Origin: GWA2-66-18 sp964537395
Lineage (GTDB): Bacteria; Elusimicrobiota; Elusimicrobia; UBA1565; UBA9628
DNA: 5,495 bases
NCBI GenBank assembly: GCA_964537395.1
Contig: CAZIBN010000124.1
Span: 1-5,495, forward strand
Direction: 5' to 3'
How positions within the stretch are numbered: position 1 is the stretch's first letter; each line of letters opens with the position of its first letter. Both the position numbers and the translations under genes were made by a program. The notes beneath the pieces were generated by a model. It worked only from the letters and a program-made list of their open reading frames with translations, did no database searches and was not told the origin of the DNA. Below are positions 1-5,495 of this stretch, piece after piece.

Positions 1-493
1 CCTTATCCGGGGCTTCGAGCAGGCGGCCGTCCGGGCTCAGGCGCACGATGAGGTCCGGGGAGGCCGCGACCGCCGCCTCCAGGCGCGCCGCGCTGCGGCG
101 CGCTTGGAGCTCGAGGCGCCGGTTGGCCACGGCCATCTCCGCGGTGACGAGCAGCTCGCGCTGGTTGAACGGCTTGAGCAGGTAGCCCTCGGGCGCCACG
201 CAGAGAGCGCGCGCGACGGTTTTCTCTTCCGAATCGGCCGTGAGGAAGACGATGGCCGCGTCGGAGAACTCGCGCAGGCGGCGGGCGGTCTCGATGCCGT
301 CGCATGCGCCCCGGAGGTTGATGTCCATGAGAACGAGGTCGGGCGGGGTCTTGGCGGCCAGAGCGAGCGCCTCCGTCGAATCGACGGCCATGCCGACGAC
401 CACATGACCATGGGAGGAGAGCATGCGGTGAAGGTGCTCGGCGATCAGGGCCTCGTCCTCGACGACCAGGATGTTATAGGCGATCTTGCTCAC
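1..493 (-). CDS. Response regulator, receiver domain followed by a PAS-like start (3' partial)
   Basis: Cytoplasmic response regulator; the frame runs off the window at position 1, leaving 164 visible codons. Counting the GTG at 493-491 as residue 1, residues 5-125 form a complete CheY-like receiver. The acidic pocket is E12/D13 (ILVVEDEALIAE), the phosphoacceptor is D57 (LVLMDINL), the switch threonine is T85 (FLTADSE), and the lysine is K107 (YLLKPF). The wording resembles receivers that precede PAS, histidine-kinase or GGDEF modules more than OmpR or LuxR regulators. A helical linker (about 124-140) leads into RLEAAVAASPDLIVRLSPDGRLL, which looks like the start of a PAS domain. The output module lies outside the window. 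The start overlaps the kinase gene end by 20 nt and is uncertain: AAGGAG sits only 1 nt before GTG, while an in-frame TTG at 523-521 has better-spaced GAGG. Likely receives phosphate from the kinase's HPt domain (inference). Confidence 0.88.
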   Translation of the reverse strand, partial: MSKIAYNILVVEDEALIAEHLHRMLSSHGHVVVGMAVDSTEALALAAKTPPDLVLMDINLRGACDGIETARRLREFSDAAIVFLTADSEEKTVARALCVAPEGYLLKPFNQRELLVTAEMAVANRRLELQARRSAARLEAAVAASPDLIVRLSPDGRLLEAPDK

Positions 494-533
494 GCTCCTT
501 ATTGTACATCTTGACGCGGTCAAGTTCTTCCTC
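474..533 (-). promoter_or_regulatory. Overlapping kinase end and regulator start, two competing start signals
   Basis: The kinase stop TAA is at 476-474, while the regulator frame opens upstream of it. One candidate start is GTG 493-491, with a strong AAGGAG at 500-495 that is only 1 nt away, closer than usual. The other is TTG 523-521, preceded by GAGG (533-530) at 6 nt spacing; it would add 10 residues. The receiver core begins at ILVVEDE, so both starts give an intact domain. The next in-frame ATG falls inside helix 1 of the receiver and is unlikely. Confidence 0.5.
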
Positions 534-3044
534 GGCCTGGTCGAGCAGGGAGCCGAGGCCGTCCGCGCCGGACTTCGCTTCCGTTTCCAGGCGCCGCGCC
601 AGCTCGCGCAGGCCCCGGGCGCCGACGACGGCGCAGGTGCCTTTGAGCGCGTGAGCCTTGCGGGCGGCGAGCACGCGGTCGCCGGCGGCGAGCGCCGCCC
701 GCGCCGCGGCGAGGTGCTTCGCCGCGCCGTCCGTGAACGAAGCGAAGACGCGCCCGGGCTCAGCCGCGCCGTCCATCGTCTCCAGGAACGACTTGAGCGC
801 CACGGCGTCGAAGGGATCATCCCAGCGCTCGAGCGCTTCAAATAGGGACTCGAGGGTCGCCGGCTTCGAGAGAAAGCCGTCCATGCCCGCGTCGAGGCAG
901 CGGCGCTGGTCGGCGTCGGAGGTGTTGGCCGTGAGTGCCACGATCGGCGTCCGGCGCGAGCCCTCCTCCTCGCGCCGCACCGCGGCGGCGGCCGCAAAGC
1001 CGTCCATGCCGGGCATCTGGCAGTCCATCAGGATCAGGCCGTAAGCGCCCCGGCGCTGGAGCGCCAGCGCCTCCTCGCCGCCCTGCGCGACGTCGGCGGG
1101 ACAGCCCAGGCGCTCAAGCTGGCGCACGAGGAGCTGCCGATTCAGCTCGATGTCGTCGACGACGAGCACGCGCTGGCGATCGCGGGGCCGCGCCGTGGGC
1201 GGGCGCCCGGGTGCGGCGGCCTCGGCGGCGGGCGCGTCCGCGCGCTCGAGCGCCACCTTCAGCCAGAACCGTGAGCCGCGCCCGGGCTCGCTCTCGTAGC
1301 CAAGCGCCCCGCCCATGAGAGAGGCGAGGCTTTTGCTGATGGCCAGGCCCAGGCCCGTGCCGCCGTAGCGGCGCGCGGTCGAGCCGTCGGCCTGGGCGAA
1401 GGGCTCAAAAAGCCGCTGGCCCTGCTCGGGCGTGATGCCGATGCCGCTGTCGCGCACCGAAAACTCGAGCGCCAAGGTCCCGTCGTCGCGGGGAGAAGCC
1501 CGGAGCGAGGCTGTGACCTCTCCCTTCTCCGTGAATTTCACGGCGTTGGAGAGAAGGTTGAGCAGAATCTGGCTCAGGCGCGTGAGGTCGCCGAGCACGC
1601 CCAGGCCGGCGGCCCCGGCCGCGTCCACGGTCAGGATCACGCCTTTCTGGGCGGCGGCCGTCGCGACCAAGGCGGCCGCGTCGGCGAGCGCGTCCGCGGG
1701 CCGCAGGTACACGCGCTCGATCGTCATGCGCTGCGCGTCGATCTTGGAGAAATCGAGCACATCGTCGATGAGCGCGAGCAGCCTCGTGGCCCCGCGGGTG
1801 AGCATCGAAACGCTCTCCTCCTGGCCGGCGTCGAGCGCGGTGCCGCGCAGGAGCTCCGCCGCGCCGATGACGGCGTTCAACGGCGAGCGCAGCTCATGGC
1901 TCATCGCGGCCATGAATTGGCCTTTGGCGCGCTCGGCCGCCAGGAAGGCCGTGAGTTCGTGGAAGCTCAAGGTCCGCCCGACCGCCGCGCGCTCCTGCCG
2001 GTACGGACGGGATATGCGCTCGATGACCCGTCCGTCGTTAAGGCGCAGAACGTCGCGCCGCTCCGCGGCCGCGTATTCCTCGGCGTTCAGGTCGCTGCGC
2101 TCGACAAAGCCGGCGGGGTCGGCCATCTTCGGGGCGAGCAAGTCGGTCAGGCGCCGGTAGTCCGCGGCCTCGACCGCCTCCGCCGTGAGCCCCCACATCT
2201 CGAGGAAGCGGCGGTTGAAGACGACGATCGTCCTGCCCCCCGTCACGACGAGGATGCCGTCGCCGCTCGCCTCGAGGGTCTCCTTGAGAAGGTCGCGCGA
2301 GACGGCCGTCCGGGAGAGGCGGGCGTTCATGTCGTTGAACGCGCGCGCCAGGTCGCCGACCTCGTCGGACGAGCCGGCCGGGATGAGGACGTCATAGTCG
2401 CCGGCCGCGACATGGCGCGTGGCGTCCGCCACGGCACCCAGGTGGACCAGGATATGGCGCAGCAGGAGCAGCATGCCGGCGAGGCCCGCCGCGCAGAAAA
2501 TCATGACGAGCACGACGCCCTGCGTCCCCGCCCGCCGCGCCGAGGCGAGCGTGGCGTCGAGCGGCAAGGACAGCAGCAAGGTGCCCTCCCGCGTGCGGTC
2601 CTTGCCGGAGAGCAGGACCTCCTCCTCCACGCGCCAGATCGGCACGCCCAGGAAAAGGCGCCGTTGGCCCTCCTCTTCGACTTCCTCCGCAGAGGACGCG
2701 GACGCGGCGAGCGCCCGGCGCGCCGCCGGGTCATCGCGCCGGCGGCCGCGCTCGAGCACGCTCGTGTGCGCAAGCACGATCCCCCCGGAGGAGAGAACCG
2801 CGGCATAGGCCGCGCCCGAGGCGTTGCGGGCCGCCTGCGCACGGGGCAGGAGGAGCTTCTCGTCCCCGGAGGCGACCTCGGACGACATGCTCTGGGCGAG
2901 CTCCTCCGCCTGGGGCAGGGCCCGGCGCGCGGCCTCGGAAATCATGACCGACTCCGTCGCGCGCCGCGAGACGAACGCGATCAGGACGCCGCCGACGAGC
3001 GCTGCAGGAAGGGCCAGGGCGAGCGCCTTCTGCTGAAGCCTCAT
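474..3044 (-). CDS. Hybrid sensor histidine kinase (periplasmic sensor-HAMP-PAS-HisKA-HATPase-REC-HPt)
   Basis: Inner-membrane hybrid kinase of 856 residues. TM1 is about 6-25, a periplasmic sensor about 27-174 (Cache-like wording such as GGIVLAHTSVLERG, but divergent), TM2 about 175-196, and HAMP about 197-245. A PAS domain covers about 250-345 (ILVVTGGRTIVVFNRRFLEMWG). HisKA has the H-box MSHELRSPLN with phospho-His H383. HATPase_c has the N-box NLLSNAVKF (N496, N500), G1 DSGIGI (532-537), F-box LFEPFAQAD, and G2 GGTGLGLAIS (561-570). After an Ala/Pro-rich linker (603-620) comes a receiver with D630/D631, D674, T705 and K727. The C-terminal HPt has H798 in ARKAHALKGT. Every catalytic residue is present, so a full internal phosphorelay is expected. 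The ATG overlaps the upstream stop as ATGA and is preceded by AAGGTG at 5 nt spacing. The HAMP helix 1 has H201 where a proline is usual. The ligand is unknown. Confidence 0.96.
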   Translation of the reverse strand: MRLQQKALALALPAALVGGVLIAFVSRRATESVMISEAARRALPQAEELAQSMSSEVASGDEKLLLPRAQAARNASGAAYAAVLSSGGIVLAHTSVLERGRRRDDPAARRALAASASSAEEVEEEGQRRLFLGVPIWRVEEEVLLSGKDRTREGTLLLSLPLDATLASARRAGTQGVVLVMIFCAAGLAGMLLLLRHILVHLGAVADATRHVAAGDYDVLIPAGSSDEVGDLARAFNDMNARLSRTAVSRDLLKETLEASGDGILVVTGGRTIVVFNRRFLEMWGLTAEAVEAADYRRLTDLLAPKMADPAGFVERSDLNAEEYAAAERRDVLRLNDGRVIERISRPYRQERAAVGRTLSFHELTAFLAAERAKGQFMAAMSHELRSPLNAVIGAAELLRGTALDAGQEESVSMLTRGATRLLALIDDVLDFSKIDAQRMTIERVYLRPADALADAAALVATAAAQKGVILTVDAAGAAGLGVLGDLTRLSQILLNLLSNAVKFTEKGEVTASLRASPRDDGTLALEFSVRDSGIGITPEQGQRLFEPFAQADGSTARRYGGTGLGLAISKSLASLMGGALGYESEPGRGSRFWLKVALERADAPAAEAAAPGRPPTARPRDRQRVLVVDDIELNRQLLVRQLERLGCPADVAQGGEEALALQRRGAYGLILMDCQMPGMDGFAAAAAVRREEEGSRRTPIVALTANTSDADQRRCLDAGMDGFLSKPATLESLFEALERWDDPFDAVALKSFLETMDGAAEPGRVFASFTDGAAKHLAAARAALAAGDRVLAARKAHALKGTCAVVGARGLRELARRLETEAKSGADGLGSLLDQAEEELDRVKMYNKEREQDRL

Positions 3045-3055
3045 GGCAGCACCTT
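3041..3055 (-). promoter_or_regulatory. RBS and ATGA stop-start overlap, binding protein to kinase
   Basis: AAGGTG (3055-3050) is followed after 5 nt by ATG (3044-3042), which overlaps the upstream TGA (3043-3041). This fixes the kinase start and indicates translational coupling of binding protein and kinase. Confidence 0.75.
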
Positions 3056-3880
3056 GTCCGCGGACTCCGACCGGAGCCCGAGATCACGCGCCGCCGCGGC
3101 GTTGACCGTCACGATCACGCGCGCGGGGTGCGAGACCTCGGGCCCGGCCGTGCCGTCGAGGCGCGCACGCAAAGACGCCGCCGCGGCGCGGCCCATGTCC
3201 CGGAAGGACGCCGCGATCGTGGCGGTGGCGCCGCGCTCGGCCAGGCCCTCGGTCGCGGAGAGGAAGGGGATTTTTTTGACCGCGGCGTAGTCGCGCAGCA
3301 CGGCGATATTGTCCGCGCTGACGAGGGCCGGGTCGGGCATGAGCCAGAGACCGTCGGTCTTTCCTTTGAGCTCGCGCAGGACCACGGGCAGGCTCGACGG
3401 GGGCGAGACGCGCTCAAGCAGAACGGTGACGCCCCGGCCCGTGCCGGCGGCGGCGAGCGCCTCCGCGTCGGCGCGCGACGCGTCGGAGGACCACAGCACG
3501 CGCAGGACCCCAAGCCCCGGCACGAGCGCCGCCGCGCGCGTGATGACCTGCGCCGGTTCGGGCAGGATCGAAACAGAAGTCACCGCGTCGTCTTCAACGG
3601 ACAGCAGCAGAGGTGCAAGGCAGGCGACGACGACCGCGTCCTTCGGCCACGCGCGCGCCGCGGCCCGGCCGCCGAAGGTCACGAACGCCCGCGCCCCTTT
3701 GGGCAGGGGTGCGGCGGCGGCGATCACCGTCAGGGTCGAGCCCCAGGCCTCTGAAAAGCCCTCCAGGGCCTGGCGATAATGCTCCGAATCGGAGGTTAGG
3801 ATCACCGTCGGCGCCTCGGCGGCCCGTCCGGCGACGGGGCAGGCGAACGCCAGCAGGAGCAGGAGAACGGAGTTTCTCAA
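3041..3880 (-). CDS. Periplasmic substrate-binding protein, ABC_sub_bind (COG2984) type
   Basis: A 279-residue exported binding protein. The N-terminus MRNSVLLLLLAFACPVAGRAAEA is a signal peptide; cleavage is likely near residues 20-23. C14 is in a poor lipobox context (AFAC), so a soluble periplasmic form is more likely than a lipoprotein. The two-lobed periplasmic-binding fold is suggested by FVTFGGRAAARAWPKDAVVVA (67-87), VLRVLWSSDAS (125-135), DGLWLMPDPALVSADNI (176-192), KIPFLSATEGLAERGATATIA (203-223) and the C-terminal VIVTVNAAAARDLGL. These are the landmarks of ABC_sub_bind proteins. It is somewhat short for that family, with a compressed first lobe. The TTG start at 3880-3878 overlaps the receptor stop as TTGA and has AAGAGG 8 nt upstream. 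No permease or ATPase gene follows; a sensor kinase does. I infer that it delivers a ligand to the kinase. Known family members bind varied small molecules, so the ligand cannot be named. Confidence 0.87.
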   Translation of the reverse strand: MRNSVLLLLLAFACPVAGRAAEAPTVILTSDSEHYRQALEGFSEAWGSTLTVIAAAAPLPKGARAFVTFGGRAAARAWPKDAVVVACLAPLLLSVEDDAVTSVSILPEPAQVITRAAALVPGLGVLRVLWSSDASRADAEALAAAGTGRGVTVLLERVSPPSSLPVVLRELKGKTDGLWLMPDPALVSADNIAVLRDYAAVKKIPFLSATEGLAERGATATIAASFRDMGRAAAASLRARLDGTAGPEVSHPARVIVTVNAAAARDLGLRSESADKVLP

Positions 3881-3894
3881 AGGCCGAACCTCTT
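3877..3894 (-). promoter_or_regulatory. RBS and TTGA stop-start overlap, receptor to binding protein
   Basis: AAGAGG (3894-3889) lies within the last receptor codons (Lys-Arg), 8 nt before a TTG start (3880-3878). The TTG shares two bases with the receptor's TGA (3879-3877). This spacing supports the TTG as the real start. It also suggests that ribosomes ending the receptor re-initiate on the binding protein. Confidence 0.7.
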
Positions 3895-5495
3895 GGTCAT
3901 GCCGCCCTCGAAGCGCCGAGGCGAGGCCGTCCCATCGGCGGTCTCGACCCGGTAGGGCTGGAGCAGGTCCATGCCGGCGAGGAAAAGCTCCCAGCCGGGC
4001 CGCGGCGTCCAGGACAGGCGCGCGTCGACCCGGAACGAGCGGGGGATTGGACGGCGGGTGCCGCGCGAGGTCGAATTCGCGGTGAAGTTGTCCTTGTAGG
4101 CGATCAGCGCGGAGGTGCTAAAGCCGCGCCCCAGCGTAGTCCGGCCTCCGACATTGACCTTGTGCAGCGGGGTCCCGAGGCGCAGCTCCGTTCCGGCGGC
4201 GTCAAGCCCCTTGTCATCGAGTATTTTCTCGAAGGTGTAGTTGGCGAACAGCGCGCGCCCGGGCGCGAACGCGTATTGCGTGGACAGCTCTAAGCCGCGG
4301 GCCGAGGCCCGGTTGCGGTTGTCATAGGAGATGGTGGTTGGGCCCAGGCTCTGAACATGCTGGAAATTCCGGTTCCGGATTTCCATGTAGTAGAGAATGG
4401 CCTCGGACTTCAGGGCGCCGCCGAAGGACCGGTTCGCCCAGCCCGCCTCCCAGGACGACAGCTGCTGGGGCGTGATCGCCTCGTTGCCGGAAAAGAGCGT
4501 CGCCCCCAACGTGAAGTTCCCGGACTTATTAAACAGCGTCGGCATCGTCGGCGCGCGCGCGTAGGACAGGCGAAAGGCGTGCTCCTCGCTCGGGGAGTGC
4601 AGCACCGAGCCCTGCCAGGCGGGCTGCAGGCCGCCCACGGAGGAGTCCTCAAGCGATACGCCGGCAACCGCCGTCAGCGTCTCGCTGAGCCGCACCGCAT
4701 GGTGCGTGAACCCGCGCTTGATCGTATTCTTCCGAGATGGGCGCCCGGCGAAGAGCTGGTCTGAATAGACCCCCGACAACCGCCAACTCGCGCCCACGCC
4801 AGATTGGACTGTCTCCTCGGCCCAGGACAAGCGGTGGAGGACCTCCGCGTCATATTGATAGATGCGTACGGTCGTTGGACGGACCAGGAACCGATCCGCA
4901 TCGAGGAGTTGCTCCGATTGCGAGACAAACGCCTCGATCGTGCCGGCCGACTCCAGCCTGTGCTCGGCGCGGATCCCCCCAAATTGATCCCGAATGGTCC
5001 CGCGCGTGTTGACGGGATAGCCCGGCGCGCCTATAGTCTGCCAAGAGCCCCCGCCCATAAGCTCGAGCTCCGTCGCCTTGTCGGGATTTAAGCGGGCGCG
5101 GACATTGAGCTTGTTGGAATGGTGGAAATCGTTGGCTTCGCCGACGCCGTTGGGGGCCGGGTTCCCCGGCGCCGCCTCGTAGGCGTGGCTGACGCGCACC
5201 CCCCCGAGACCGGCGCCGGCCTCCGCGGACTCAGCGCTCGCGACCATGCGGTTGCCGGCGCGCGCCGAGACCATGCCGGAGGCCTTGCTCCCGGGCTTAC
5301 GCGTGATGATGTTGATGACGCCGAGCGCCGCGTTGGAGCCATAAAGAGCGGCGTTCGGTCCGCGCACGATCTCGATGCGCGCGATGTCCTGGATCTGAAC
5401 GGGCATGCTCGCCCAGTAGACGCCGCCGAGCAAGGGCGAGTAGACGGAACGGCCGTCGACGAGGACCAGCATCTCGGCCACGAAATCGCGGGTGA
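3877..5495 (-). CDS. TonB-dependent outer-membrane receptor (5' partial)
   Basis: C-terminal 538 residues of a TonB-dependent receptor. The frame stays open to the window edge, so signal peptide, TonB box and first part of the plug are missing. The visible start is plug sequence: TRDFVAEMLVLVDGRSVYSP at 5493-5434, then the plug hallmark IARIEIVRGPNAALYGSNAA and GVINIITRKPG (to about 5293). The rest, about 5290-3880, is beta-barrel, with alternating aromatic/polar strands and the family landmark YARAPTMPTLF followed by GNEAITPQQLSSWEAGW (about 4563-4438). The C-terminus is a last-strand sequence ending KRFGL, with phenylalanine third from the end rather than terminal. Such receptors import siderophores, haem, cobalamin, metals, glycans or other ligands using TonB energy; nothing visible selects one. 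It is the first visible gene of the operon and its stop overlaps the binding-protein start. GC is lower than in the kinase gene, as expected for Asn/Tyr/Phe/Thr-rich barrels. Confidence 0.95.
   Translation of the reverse strand, partial: TRDFVAEMLVLVDGRSVYSPLLGGVYWASMPVQIQDIARIEIVRGPNAALYGSNAALGVINIITRKPGSKASGMVSARAGNRMVASAESAEAGAGLGGVRVSHAYEAAPGNPAPNGVGEANDFHHSNKLNVRARLNPDKATELELMGGGSWQTIGAPGYPVNTRGTIRDQFGGIRAEHRLESAGTIEAFVSQSEQLLDADRFLVRPTTVRIYQYDAEVLHRLSWAEETVQSGVGASWRLSGVYSDQLFAGRPSRKNTIKRGFTHHAVRLSETLTAVAGVSLEDSSVGGLQPAWQGSVLHSPSEEHAFRLSYARAPTMPTLFNKSGNFTLGATLFSGNEAITPQQLSSWEAGWANRSFGGALKSEAILYYMEIRNRNFQHVQSLGPTTISYDNRNRASARGLELSTQYAFAPGRALFANYTFEKILDDKGLDAAGTELRLGTPLHKVNVGGRTTLGRGFSTSALIAYKDNFTANSTSRGTRRPIPRSFRVDARLSWTPRPGWELFLAGMDLLQPYRVETADGTASPRRFEGGMTKRFGL

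Noticed and set aside
1432..2160. A 242-codon plus-strand open frame opposite the kinase core
   Set aside because: Ser/Arg/Ala-rich translation without domain features, opposite conserved HisKA/HATPase coding sequence. It is a shadow of that gene.
3271..3277. T7 run (A7 in the coding strand) in the binding-protein gene as a frameshift, slippage or terminator site
   Set aside because: Family-typical sequence continues in the same frame on both sides (DYAAVKK then IPFLSATEGL), and no GC hairpin directly precedes the T run on the plus strand.
1896..3290. A 464-codon open frame on the plus strand across the kinase/binding-protein junction
   Set aside because: It is codon-aligned antisense to the kinase, where plus-strand stops would require TTA, CTA or TCA codons on the coding strand. 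Those are rare in such GC-rich DNA, so long antisense frames arise by chance. The translation is Arg/Gly/Ala-rich with no recognisable domain.
3830..3845. Lipoprotein signal at Cys14 of the binding protein
   Set aside because: The residues before the cysteine (LAFAC) do not match a normal lipobox, and an ordinary signal peptidase I site (AEA/RAA) follows a few residues later. Possible, but not supported.
4300..5100. Lower GC in the receptor gene as a sign of horizontal transfer
   Set aside because: The drop is moderate and fits the Asn/Tyr/Phe/Thr-rich content of beta-barrels. The gene is coupled by overlap to its GC-richer neighbour, with no repeat or mobile gene nearby.
3879..5481. GTG at 5481 as the true start of the receptor
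   Set aside because: The frame stays open upstream to the window edge (TRDF precedes it), and this point is in the middle of the plug domain with no signal peptide. The gene is truncated by the window.
1..5495. tRNA, rRNA, CRISPR array, insertion sequence, riboswitch or terminator
   Set aside because: None seen. All sequence is accounted for by four overlapping coding regions, and no intergenic space exists to hold such elements.

Overview
This window is fully coding. Four genes lie head to tail on the minus strand, so transcription runs from position 5495 towards position 1. In order they are: a TonB-dependent outer-membrane receptor whose 5' end is cut off (3877-5495), a small periplasmic substrate-binding protein of the ABC_sub_bind/COG2984 type (3041-3880), a membrane-bound hybrid histidine kinase ending in receiver and HPt domains (474-3044), and a receiver-PAS response regulator whose 3' end is cut off (1-493). 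No RNA gene, mobile element, CRISPR array, terminator or intergenic space is visible. Any promoter must lie beyond position 5495.

The host is Gram-negative, because a TonB-dependent beta-barrel receptor needs an outer membrane. The DNA is very GC-rich, strongly so in the kinase gene and less so in the receptor gene. TTG and GTG starts are used beside ATG. This does not settle a phylum. A GC-rich proteobacterium or another GC-rich diderm lineage would fit.

All three gene junctions overlap: TTGA at 3877-3880, ATGA at 3041-3044, and about 20 nt at 474-493. This points to one translationally coupled operon. There is no permease or ATPase gene after the binding protein; the next gene is a sensor kinase with a periplasmic domain.

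My inference is that the locus is an outer-membrane-to-cytoplasm sensing pathway rather than an ordinary ABC importer. The receptor would bring a ligand into the periplasm, the binding protein would present it to the kinase, and phosphate would pass H383 -> D674 -> H798 -> D57 of the separate regulator. Neither the ligand nor the regulator's output can be read from the window.
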